Shown here: positions 46,767 to 54,430 of the stretch, piece by piece
Layout of the letters: the number at the start of each line of letters is the position of its first letter
Numbering within the stretch: the first letter of the stretch is position 1
Assembly: GCF_001922305.1 (NCBI RefSeq)
Contig: NZ_CP018839.1
Coordinates: 2,232,001 to 2,296,000 of the forward strand
Reading direction: 5' to 3'
Source of the DNA: Thauera chlorobenzoica
GTDB taxonomy: Bacteria > Pseudomonadota > Gammaproteobacteria > Burkholderiales > Rhodocyclaceae
Length of the DNA: 64,000 nt
Translations under genes and position numbers: made by a program
The notes under the pieces: model-generated
Database searches by the model: none
What the model was told of the DNA's origin: nothing
The model's input: only the letters and a program-made list of their open reading frames with translations

Positions 46767-47348
46767 TCAGCGTGTGGGCAGGCCGGCGAAGCCCATGAAG
46801 GCGAGCGACAGCAGTCCGGCGGTGATGAGGCCGATCGGGGCGCCGGCGAAAGCGGGTGGCACGTTGGCCAGGGCGACGCGCTCGCGCAGGCCGGCAAAGA
46901 GCAGGATCGCCAGGGTGAAGCCGACCGCCGAGCCCGCGCCGTACAGCAGGCTCTGCACGAAGCTGTTGTCCTGCTGCATGTTGAGCAGGGCGATGCCGAG
47001 CACCGCGCAGTTGGTGGTGATCAGCGGCAGGTAGATGCCCAGGGTGTGGTGCAGTACCGGGCTGGCCTTCTGGATCGCCATCTCGGTGAATTGCACCACT
47101 GCGGCGATGACCAGGATATAGGTCATGATGCGCAGGTACATCATGTCGAACGGGCGCAGCAGGGCATGTTCGACCACCCAGGTGGCACCCGAAGTCAGGG
47201 TCAGCACGAACGTCGTCGCCAGCCCCATGCCGAGTGCGGTGTCGATCTTGTTCGACACCCCCAGGAATGGGCACAGCCCGAGGAAGCGAACGAGGATGAC
47301 GTTGTTCACCAGGGCGGTGCCGAGCAGGAGTAGCAGATATTCCTTCAT
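46767..47348 (-). CDS. rnfA: Rnf complex subunit RnfA
   Basis: RnfA is a six-helix membrane subunit homologous to NqrE, paired with RnfE in inverted topology around an intramembrane 2Fe-2S cluster. The 193-residue product contains [19 protein letters not shown] and [22 protein letters not shown] with the ligand Cys residues. It is the first gene of rnfABCDGE-rnfH; the promoter with its operator lies 48-76 bases upstream. Confidence 0.95.
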   Translation of the reverse strand: MKEYLLLLLGTALVNNVILVRFLGLCPFLGVSNKIDTALGMGLATTFVLTLTSGATWVVEHALLRPFDMMYLRIMTYILVIAAVVQFTEMAIQKASPVLHHTLGIYLPLITTNCAVLGIALLNMQQDNSFVQSLLYGAGSAVGFTLAILLFAGLRERVALANVPPAFAGAPIGLITAGLLSLAFMGFAGLPTR

Positions 47349-47395
47349 TTCCCGTGATTCCCGATGAGCGGGTTAACCATCACCATATGACCTTC

Positions 47396-47424
47396 ATGAT
47401 AATTGACGTTGACGTAAACGACAA
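47396..47424 (-). promoter_or_regulatory. Promoter of the rnf operon with embedded dyad operator
   Basis: On the minus strand TTGTCG (47419-47424) and TATCAT (47396-47401) are spaced by 17 bases. The spacer and -35 box are filled by an imperfect dyad TTGACG-N10-CGACAA (47403-47424 on plus). This matches the MerR-gene operator at 41329-41350 at nearly every position when inverted, pointing to shared control. Confidence 0.65.
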
Positions 47425-47562
47425 CTAATATTCGCCGCACGGCCTGTCCGCTTTCTGCCAGCAAACGGCTGCCAGAAAACCCGTCTTCAGGCATCAGGGG
47501 CCGACCGGTGTACCGCCGGCGCCCGAGCCCACGCACATGACCAAAACCGGAGGAGTCCCGCC

Positions 47563-48159
47563 ATGCCGAACGTTACTGCCGTCATCCCCACGCCCAACCC
47601 GCTGGCGAACAAGTTCATGCTCGATGCGCCGATGTTCAGCGGCGCGCCGCGCCATTTCGCCTCTCCGAAGCACGCCATGGGCGATGCCCTGGGCGAGAGC
47701 CTGCTCGGCGTGCCCGGCGTCATCGAGGCCTACTGCACCGCCGAGTTCATCACCGTGACCCGCCATCATGCGACCGACTGGGACATGATCGAGTCCAAGG
47801 TGATCGACTGCATCGAGGCCTACAAACCGAAGCGCGTGATCGGCATCGCTCGCGAAGACGGGGCGTCGGCGTCGGCGCCGGCCGCTGCGCCGGCAGTGGA
47901 AGAGGCGCCGATCGAGGTCGAAGCCGACGATCCCGAGATGCTGATGCGGATCAACATGATCCTCGACGAGAACATCCGCCCCTTCCTCGACAAGGATGGT
48001 GGCGGCATCGACGTCCTCCGCCTGCAGGACTTCACCTTGACGGTGCGTTACAAGGGCGCGTGCGGCGGCTGTCCTTCGGCGGTCACCGGCACCCTGTTCG
48101 CGATCAACAACCTGCTGCAGAGCTACGTCGACGACCGCCTGCAGGTGGTGCTCGACTGA
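47563..48159 (+). CDS. NifU-like / Nfu iron-sulfur scaffold protein
   Basis: This 198-residue protein has an N-terminal Nfu_N domain (TPNPLANKFMLDAPM to about residue 100) and an Ala/Pro linker. The C-terminal NifU domain holds the cluster-binding motif KGACGGCPSAVTGTLFAINNLLQ. Such proteins deliver 4Fe-4S clusters to apo-enzymes. It is divergent from rnfA and next to the AOR gene, so supplying clusters to Rnf, AOR or IOR is plausible but not shown. Confidence 0.88.
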   Translation: MPNVTAVIPTPNPLANKFMLDAPMFSGAPRHFASPKHAMGDALGESLLGVPGVIEAYCTAEFITVTRHHATDWDMIESKVIDCIEAYKPKRVIGIAREDGASASAPAAAPAVEEAPIEVEADDPEMLMRINMILDENIRPFLDKDGGGIDVLRLQDFTLTVRYKGACGGCPSAVTGTLFAINNLLQSYVDDRLQVVLD

Positions 48160-48275
48160 CCGCCCGTGGGGGGGCTGCTGCTGCCCCCCAACGCCGCGCC
48201 TGTTCGAGTCATCGTTCATCCGTTCGACGGATTCACCCGCACCGCCGGCGGACCGACGGCGCGGGGTGAGCCCCG

Positions 48276-50594
48276 TCAGCCTCCGGCGAGGGCCGGCACC
48301 AGGGCCACGCTGCTGCCGTTGCGCACGGGCTCGGCAGACTCGCCGGACAGCACCATGTGGCCGTCGAGCGCCACGTTCAGGCTGCGGTCCTGCAGCGTTT
48401 CCGCATCCCGACCGAGGCGCCTGGCCAGCGCCGTGCGCAGCTCGGCGACGTTTTCCACCGGCTCGTCGAGCACCACCGTGCGCGTCGGGCTGCCGGGGAG
48501 CGCCACCCGGACGGCGAAACCGGTCGCCACCTGGGCCAGGTGCTCGTGCCACTCCGGCTTCGGGATGCCCTGATCGTCGAGGCCGGTGACTTCGTAGAAG
48601 CGCGCCTTGAGCGCCTCGAATTCGCTGCGGTCGATCTTTTCCCCCTTGAACGGGCCGACCTGGATCGGCTCCTCGAACCAGCGCCGCGGCAGGGTGTCGT
48701 CGCTCGCGCGCAGGCCGAGGCGGTAGTTCATCAGGCGTTCGATGCCGATGATGTTGCGCCCGCACTCCTCGAGTTCGGCAACGCTCATGTTCAGGCCGGC
48801 GAGCTCGTTGAGCTGGCGGCGGAAATCCTCCAGGTCGGGCAGGCTGGGCGAGTTGAACAGCTTGGTGTTGAACCGGCACATGCCGATCGAGTCGCCGACG
48901 GCGAAAGTGTTCTCGCAGCGGCGCACGGCGTATTCCTTGCCGATGTAGCTGTTCGGTTCGGCGGCGACGAAGCCGCCGTAGAGCGCGGTTTTGAACTCGG
49001 GGTCGTCGTTGACGCGGGCGTTGATCTCGAGGGTGACGCGGTTGCGCAGGTGGTCCATGCCGCGGGTGGCGACCGCCAGCCCGAGCGCGAACGCCTTCAG
49101 GATACGGGCGTCGTGGGGGTCGGACTGGAACAGGCCCTTGACCGACATCCGGTAGTCGAGCGCGGCGGGCGGATATTTGCCGTTCTCGACTGCGCGTGCA
49201 TCGTCGGCGATGACGTCACCGAAACCCTGGCGGCGCGAAGTCATGAACAGCAGCTGCTCGATCACCGGGTAGTTGCCCCAGCTCAGGTCGAGGCCGCCGG
49301 TGTCCTCCGCGGTGAGGATGCCGCGCTGGAACAGCTCCATCGCCCAGCCGATGGCGCCGCCGGCGCTCGCCGAATCCATGCCGAGGTCGTTGAGGATGTT
49401 GTTCAGGCGCAGCACCTGCTCGGGTTCGCGAATCCCCAGGTTGGGGCCGAACTTGCCGACGGTGACGTACTCGGGGCCGTCGCCGTGGTCGTACTTGTCG
49501 AACTTGCCGTCGCCGCGGATGCCCTTGTAGGTTTTCTCGCGGTGGTGCTCGACTTCGGCCTGGGCCTTGTCGTAGCTGGCGTTGCCGGTCAGGCCCTTGA
49601 GCGCGCTCGCCCCCCAGCCACCCTTGCCTTCGGGGGTGAGGTCGTTCATCGCGCGGCACTGCACCGGACAGAGGTAACAGCCGTCCATGCCGGGGCGGTA
49701 GGGGTCGAAGTTGTCGGCGTCCAGGGTTTCGTGCCAGGTGGTTTCCTGGTTGTTCTTGGTGCCGATCGCCCCCAGCGCGCGGCTGGGCTTGTAGAGGAAG
49801 GGGGTGCCGACCTTCTTCAGCGCGTTCTGGATCACGCTGGTGCCGAGGATCTTCTGGCCGATCGCCTTGCCGCCGAGCTTGAAGTCCTTCGAGGTCGGGA
49901 TCTGGCGCCCCTTGCCGCGCACCAGGATGGCTTTCAGCTGCAGCGAGCCCATCTTCGCGCCGCCGCCGCCGCGGGCCCAGATCGCCTTCGGCCCGCCCAT
50001 GATGCCGGCCGACAGGACGAGGTTTTCACCGGCGCGGGTGATCCGGGCCATCGCCAGGTCTTCCCGTTCCTTCAGGCCCAGATCGCGTTCGATGGCGGTG
50101 GTGAAATCGATGTTGTCCATCCCGACATAGGGGGCGGCATCGCGGAAGGACACCGTGTCGCCATCGATCTCGAGCATCGTCCACTGCGCGCTGCGGCCGT
50201 AGATCACCAGGTGGTCGTAGCCGTTGCGCTTGAGGAAGGCGGGGAAGTAGTCGCCGCCGCTGGCGTCAAGGATGGCGTGGCTGTCGGGCGAGCAGCTGGT
50301 GAAGTTGCCGCGGGTGGCCGAGGGCAGGGTGGTGGTCATGATGCCGACACCGAAGACCAGCGGCACTTCGGGCTCGAGCGGCTGGCGGCCGTCTTCGAAC
50401 AGGTTGTACAGCAGCATCATGTTGGCACCGCGGCCACCGAGGAAAGTGCGCACGATCTCCAGCGGCAGGTAGGCGCTGCGCAGCGCCTGCTGTTCGAGGT
50501 CGACGAACAGGACCTTGCCTTGCCCAGGGTACTGGGGGGTCGCTTCCATGCGTGCGAGCAGCCGATCCACCCGACTCCTGATGTCCGTCTTCAT
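48276..50594 (-). CDS. Aldehyde:ferredoxin oxidoreductase with fused C-terminal MoaD-like domain
   Basis: This tungsten-pterin-type enzyme (772 residues) should oxidise aldehydes to acids with ferredoxin. The 4Fe-4S ligands are C306, C309 and C313 (CYLCPVQC) and C573 in DSIGMC, as in family members. The AOR core ends near residue 690 and includes an insertion of several dozen residues after C313 (GWGASALKGL to HGDGPEY). Residues about 693-772 form a beta-grasp MoaD/ThiS-like domain ending VALVPALAGG, the Gly-Gly tail needed for thiocarboxylate chemistry in MoaD. ATG 50594 with GGAG is chosen; it has its own promoter. A stand-alone small Fe-S subunit is not seen nearby. Confidence 0.88.
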   Translation of the reverse strand: MKTDIRSRVDRLLARMEATPQYPGQGKVLFVDLEQQALRSAYLPLEIVRTFLGGRGANMMLLYNLFEDGRQPLEPEVPLVFGVGIMTTTLPSATRGNFTSCSPDSHAILDASGGDYFPAFLKRNGYDHLVIYGRSAQWTMLEIDGDTVSFRDAAPYVGMDNIDFTTAIERDLGLKEREDLAMARITRAGENLVLSAGIMGGPKAIWARGGGGAKMGSLQLKAILVRGKGRQIPTSKDFKLGGKAIGQKILGTSVIQNALKKVGTPFLYKPSRALGAIGTKNNQETTWHETLDADNFDPYRPGMDGCYLCPVQCRAMNDLTPEGKGGWGASALKGLTGNASYDKAQAEVEHHREKTYKGIRGDGKFDKYDHGDGPEYVTVGKFGPNLGIREPEQVLRLNNILNDLGMDSASAGGAIGWAMELFQRGILTAEDTGGLDLSWGNYPVIEQLLFMTSRRQGFGDVIADDARAVENGKYPPAALDYRMSVKGLFQSDPHDARILKAFALGLAVATRGMDHLRNRVTLEINARVNDDPEFKTALYGGFVAAEPNSYIGKEYAVRRCENTFAVGDSIGMCRFNTKLFNSPSLPDLEDFRRQLNELAGLNMSVAELEECGRNIIGIERLMNYRLGLRASDDTLPRRWFEEPIQVGPFKGEKIDRSEFEALKARFYEVTGLDDQGIPKPEWHEHLAQVATGFAVRVALPGSPTRTVVLDEPVENVAELRTALARRLGRDAETLQDRSLNVALDGHMVLSGESAEPVRNGSSVALVPALAGG

Positions 50595-50637
50595 GCTGGT
50601 CTCCGAGAAAAGTCCGCCGCTGCAGACCGATGTCCGG

Positions 50638-50666
50638 AGTATCGGAGCTGCTTTTTTTGAAGTCAA
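50638..50666 (-). promoter_or_regulatory. Putative promoter of the AOR gene
   Basis: On the minus strand TTGACT (50661-50666) and GATACT (50638-50643) are exactly 17 bases apart. Transcription would start about 35 bases before the ATG. A direct repeat of GTTTGAC overlaps the -35 box, and a dyad lies just upstream. Confidence 0.6.
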
Positions 50667-50672
50667 ACTGTT

Positions 50673-50703
50673 GGACGTCAAACATTGATAAATGTCAACG
50701 TCC
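50673..50703. promoter_or_regulatory. Nested dyad upstream of the AOR promoter
   Basis: GGACGT (50673-50678) and ACGTCC (50698-50703) flank an inner dyad ACATT-GATA-AATGT (50682-50695). It ends 7 bases upstream of the -35 box, a normal activator position. On the minus strand it contains GACGTTGACAT, one base different from GACGTTGACGT in the rnf operator. Confidence 0.5.
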
Positions 50704-50736
50704 CGCTGGCCAGGCCGCGCGCTGCAGGGGCTTCCT

Positions 50737-51780
50737 TCAGGCGTCGGGCGGTGGCGGAAAAGGCGGCGCTTGTGCCGCATCGCCCGCGACTTCGGGGTAG
50801 TAGCACATGTAGCCGGTACGGCAGTGCTCGTGGGAAGGACGCAGGCCGCGCGCCAGTGCGGCGACCTCGTGCGGAGGCTGGCCAGCGAGCTGGGCGTCGA
50901 CGATGGTACGCACCATCCGCACGCTGGCCAGCTTGCGCGGCAGCGGGCCTTCGCGCCCGGCGATCTTCACCGCGTGGATGCCGCCGCCGGCCAGCCGGGG
51001 CACGGCACACAGGCCGCAGGGGCCGTAGGGCAGGCCTTCGGCGGTGGTCGTGAAGCCGCAGGAAAAGCGGTACCACAGCCAGCGCCGGTAGGCCTGGTCG
51101 TTTTCCTCCAGGCGCTCCTGCAGGCTCGCCGACAGCGGCCGGCCGTCGCGGTGGCGGTGGCGGTACTGGTAGTGATCGAGGCAGATCGGCCCGCCGAGTG
51201 GTGCCGGAAGATGGAGGGTATTGCAGCTGCCTTCCTCGTACACGCAGCCGTCGTTGAGGATGAAGGCCTCGACTTCGAGCTCGGGCAGGGCGGAGGCGAT
51301 TTCGGCGGCTTCGTCCAGGGTCACGTCGCGCGGCAGGATCAGCCGGCGGATGCCGAATTCGCGGTACAGGCGGGCGGCGTGGACGTTGCGGCAGGTGGCG
51401 ACCGAGCTCAGATGGACCCGCATTCCGGGGAGGGCTTCGGCGAGCGCGACGATCAGGCCGATGTCGCTCGCGATCAGGGCGTCGCCGCCCATGGCCTGGT
51501 AGCTGCGCGCGATCCCGAGGGCGAATTCGATCTGCACGGCCGAGTAGTGCTGGGAGTTGAGCACCAGCGACAGCGTCGCGCCGTGGGTGTGGGCCAGGCC
51601 GAGGGCGCGCTCGAGCTCGGCCAGCGAGCCGAGGTTGCCGCCCGGGCGGCGGTTGGCGCTGGCGCCGCCGAAGCGTGCGGCCCATTCGCGCGGCGTCACC
51701 CCGCAGTACAGCTCGCCGGCGCCGGCCTCGGCAAGGGGGGCGATCTCGTCGGGGTGGCGGATCGGGGCGACGATCTTCAT
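50737..51780 (-). CDS. U32 family protein, UbiU-like
   Basis: This is a 347-residue peptidase-U32-fold protein. It starts MKIVAPIRHPDEIAPLAEAGAGELYCGV and has HAVKIAGREGPL near residue 275, both typical. Cys residues C179, C186, C200 and C241 have spacings 7, 14 and 41. UbiU of E. coli uses C169, C176, C193 and C232 for a 4Fe-4S cluster. Extra Cys pairs (C255/C258 and C320/C326) are unlike UbiU. UbiU/UbiV act in O2-independent hydroxylation of ubiquinone precursors; here the neighbours are AOR and ALDH, so a different substrate is possible. It overlaps the next U32 gene by 4 bases. Confidence 0.8.
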   Translation of the reverse strand: MKIVAPIRHPDEIAPLAEAGAGELYCGVTPREWAARFGGASANRRPGGNLGSLAELERALGLAHTHGATLSLVLNSQHYSAVQIEFALGIARSYQAMGGDALIASDIGLIVALAEALPGMRVHLSSVATCRNVHAARLYREFGIRRLILPRDVTLDEAAEIASALPELEVEAFILNDGCVYEEGSCNTLHLPAPLGGPICLDHYQYRHRHRDGRPLSASLQERLEENDQAYRRWLWYRFSCGFTTTAEGLPYGPCGLCAVPRLAGGGIHAVKIAGREGPLPRKLASVRMVRTIVDAQLAGQPPHEVAALARGLRPSHEHCRTGYMCYYPEVAGDAAQAPPFPPPPDA

Positions 51781-52799
51781 ACCGCTTCTCCGGGGACGAT
51801 CAGGCGCGCGATCCTGCCTGCGGCCACGGCGCGGCTGACCGCGGCGAGGGTGGCGGGCGAATGCCGGCAGAGCACGGTGTTGCCCACATGCACGGTCTGC
51901 CAGGCGTCGTCCATCGCCTCGCGCACGGTGTCCGCGCGCAGGCCGAGGCATTCGTGATGGCACAAGGGGCGCGGCGAAAAACGCTCCGGCCCGCTGCGGG
52001 CGAGGCCGGCAGTGCGGCACATCCGCCCTTTGGCGACGAAGGCGAAAGGCAGGTGCACGTCGAGCGGCAGCGGCGCCCCGGAAAACGTTCCGTCGCCGGC
52101 GAACAGCGGCAGATCCATCTCCAGCCGGGCGACGTTCAGCCGCCGCAGCACGGTATCGAGCCACGGCGAGGCGAGGTCATGGCCCGCCGGCGGGGCGTAC
52201 TGCGGATTGCCCAGGCGCGGATCCTTCAGCATCCGGCACAGGATCCGGCCGGCGACCGGCGTCAGCTGCGGGAAGCGTTCCTGCAGCAGGAGGGCGACGC
52301 CCCAGTCGCTGACCACGACTTCGGCGCCGGCCGGCAGCAATGCCAGAAGCTCGGCCAGCGCATCGATCACTTGCGGCGAAGCGACCGGGGTCAGCAGGGA
52401 GACGCCGAGGCCGTACTCGCGGGCCTCGACCAGGTTCAGGATCAGCTGCGCCGGGGTCGGCAACAGGCGTTCACAGAACTCGCTGCCGACGTGCAGGCGC
52501 GTCGGCCGGAGGGCGGCGAGCCAGTGTGCGAGCGCTTCGTCGCCCAGCGCCCGATGCCAGAACGCGGTGCGCTCGCCCCGGCTGGTGAACAGGGGCTGCA
52601 GGTTGCGCGGGCGCACCATCGTCACCGCCACGTCCGCCGCGCCGGTGGCCGGGAGAGGGGTCAGGGCCGGCGCACCGTCCGCTGCGCTCCGGTTCGTTTC
52701 GCCCGCCGCACGGTGCGCGCCGCCCGCGCCGTCCCGCCCCGCCGCAGGGCGGGACGGGTAGCGCAGCAGGGGCTGTGCACTGCGGGGGGCTGCGGCCAT
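51777..52799 (-). CDS. U32-related protein, UbiV-like
   Basis: This 340-residue protein pairs with the UbiU-like gene. C261-x18-C280-x3-C284, together with an earlier Cys such as C109 or C188, resembles the UbiV pattern (C180-x12-C193-x3-C197 plus C39). Segment LDVHLPFAFVAKGRMCRTAG recalls the UbiV core before its first clustered Cys. The first about 60 residues are low-complexity Ala/Gly/Arg/Pro and may reflect an over-long start; the in-frame ATG encoding MVRPRNLQPLF (residue 61) is an alternative. It starts 1 base after the ALDH stop. Confidence 0.65.
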   Translation of the reverse strand: MAAAPRSAQPLLRYPSRPAAGRDGAGGAHRAAGETNRSAADGAPALTPLPATGAADVAVTMVRPRNLQPLFTSRGERTAFWHRALGDEALAHWLAALRPTRLHVGSEFCERLLPTPAQLILNLVEAREYGLGVSLLTPVASPQVIDALAELLALLPAGAEVVVSDWGVALLLQERFPQLTPVAGRILCRMLKDPRLGNPQYAPPAGHDLASPWLDTVLRRLNVARLEMDLPLFAGDGTFSGAPLPLDVHLPFAFVAKGRMCRTAGLARSGPERFSPRPLCHHECLGLRADTVREAMDDAWQTVHVGNTVLCRHSPATLAAVSRAVAAGRIARLIVPGEAV

Positions 52800-52800
52800 T

Positions 52801-54237
52801 TCAAGGCGCGGGGCGATTGATGTTGAACAGCTGCGGGCGGGTGTATTCGAGCAGGCCCTCGAGGCCGAACTCGACGCCGAAGCCGGACATCTTGCAGCCG
52901 CCGAAGGGGCAGTGCGGCAGCACTTCGGCGTGGCCGTTGATCCACACCGTGCCGCATTCGAGGCGGGCGGCGACGGCGCGCGCCTGTTCGATGTCGGACG
53001 ACCACACCGAGCCGCCGAGGCCGTTGTCGCTGGCGTTGGCGCGCAGCACCGCCTCGTCCACGGTGGCGTAACGGATCACCGGCAGGACCGGCCCGAACTG
53101 CTCCTCATCGACCAGGCGGGTGCCGTCGGTGACGTCGGCGACGATGGTCGGCGGATAGAAGTAGCCCTTCCCCGGCAGCGGTTCGCCGCCGCACAGGATG
53201 CGGGCGCCGGCGGCGCGGGCGTCGTCGACCAGCTCGCACACCAGCTCGAACTGGTCGCGGTTCTGGATCGGGCCGAAGCTCACCCCTTCTTCGAGGCCGT
53301 TGCCGACCTTCTGCCGTGCGGCGACCGCCACCAGGCGCGCGCACATCTGCTCGTACTGGGACTCATGGACGTAGAGGCGCTTGAGCGCGGCGCAGGTCTG
53401 GCCCATGTTGAGGAAGGCGCTCTGGAACACGCCTTCGGCAATGGCGTCGATGTCGGCTCCGGGCAGCACGATCCCGGCATCGTTGCCGCCGAGCTCCAGG
53501 GTGAGGCGCTTCAGGGTGCCGGCGGCGTTGCGCATGATGTCCTGGCCGGTCGGCGTCGAACCGGTGAACACGATCTTGCGGATGCCGGCGTGGCCGGACA
53601 TGTCGCGCCCGATCGCGCTGCCGCCGGCGACCACGTTGACCAGCCCGGGAGGGGCGACTTCGGCGATCAGCTCGACCAGGCGCAAGGTGTTCAGCGGGGT
53701 CAGCTCGGAGGGCTTGATCACCACCGTGTTGCCGGCACGCAGTGCGGGCATGATGTGCCATACCGCGATCATCAGCGGCCAGTTCCAGGGCGTGATCGAA
53801 CCGACCACGCCGAGCGGGCGGCGGTGCAGCTCGATGCGCTTGGTCGGGCTGTCCTCGATGACTTCCACCGGCAGCTCCAGCGCTGCGGTGGCGCGCGTCC
53901 ATGCCACCGCACCGCCCACTTCCATCTGCGCCAGCGCCAGCGGCTTGCCCTGCTCGCGGACGATGATTTCGGCCAGCTCGGGGGCATTGTGCTCGATCCG
54001 GTCGGCGATCTTCAGCAGCAGCGCGCGGCGCTCTTCGCAGCTGCTGTGCTGCCACTGGGCGAAAGCACGGTTGGCGGCGGCGACCGCGGCATCGAGCTGG
54101 GCGCTGGAGGCGCTCGGACACTCGGCGAAGGGTTCGCCAAGCGCAGGATCGATCACCGGCAGCGTGCCCCGCTCGCCCGCGACCGCGCGGCCGTCGATGA
54201 CCAGGGTGGAGGTTCTTTTTGCAAGTGCTTCGTACAT
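52801..54237 (-). CDS. NAD(P)-dependent aldehyde dehydrogenase
   Basis: This ALDH-superfamily enzyme (478 residues) oxidises an aldehyde to its acid. Motifs are VGSITPWNWPLMIAVWHIMPALRAGN and IVFTGSTPTGQDIMRNA (cofactor binding), general-base Glu in LTLELGGNDAGI, nucleophile Cys in NMGQTCAALKRLY, and EEQFGPVLPVIRY. The substrate is not clear; a phenylacetaldehyde- or benzaldehyde-type substrate fits the context. It is the first gene of the ALDH-U32-U32 operon, and AOR follows with its own promoter. Confidence 0.92.
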   Translation of the reverse strand: MYEALAKRTSTLVIDGRAVAGERGTLPVIDPALGEPFAECPSASSAQLDAAVAAANRAFAQWQHSSCEERRALLLKIADRIEHNAPELAEIIVREQGKPLALAQMEVGGAVAWTRATAALELPVEVIEDSPTKRIELHRRPLGVVGSITPWNWPLMIAVWHIMPALRAGNTVVIKPSELTPLNTLRLVELIAEVAPPGLVNVVAGGSAIGRDMSGHAGIRKIVFTGSTPTGQDIMRNAAGTLKRLTLELGGNDAGIVLPGADIDAIAEGVFQSAFLNMGQTCAALKRLYVHESQYEQMCARLVAVAARQKVGNGLEEGVSFGPIQNRDQFELVCELVDDARAAGARILCGGEPLPGKGYFYPPTIVADVTDGTRLVDEEQFGPVLPVIRYATVDEAVLRANASDNGLGGSVWSSDIEQARAVAARLECGTVWINGHAEVLPHCPFGGCKMSGFGVEFGLEGLLEYTRPQLFNINRPAP

Positions 54238-54277
54238 CGTCCGGGTCCCCTCTGGGTAAATGCAATGCCGCCATGCG

Positions 54278-54292
54278 CACTGCCTTGCAGTG
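54278..54292. promoter_or_regulatory. Dyad upstream of the aldehyde dehydrogenase gene
   Basis: CACTGC-CTT-GCAGTG is a perfect 6-bp inverted repeat 41 bases before the ALDH ATG. It may be an operator or a leader hairpin. No matching copy was noticed elsewhere in the window. Confidence 0.4.
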
Positions 54293-54430
54293 TGACGGAT
54301 GGCGCTAGCCTAGCCCTGCGGTGTAAACCGGCTTTTCGTGAAATGTGCCGATTTGTGCGCAGTTGTAGCGGGGCGATACAGCGCCTTGGCGCGCCGTGGG
54401 AAAGTGCTCCCGGCCCGCCGTGGCGGGGTC

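Noticed and set aside
48357..50660. 767-codon plus-strand open frame opposite the AOR gene
   Set aside because: It is an antisense shadow; the minus strand encodes conserved AOR motifs and Cys ligands.
54300..54400. Possible sigma-54 promoter upstream of the aldehyde dehydrogenase gene
   Set aside because: GG and GC dinucleotides occur, but none has the required 10-base spacing with the TGGCAC/TTGC context.
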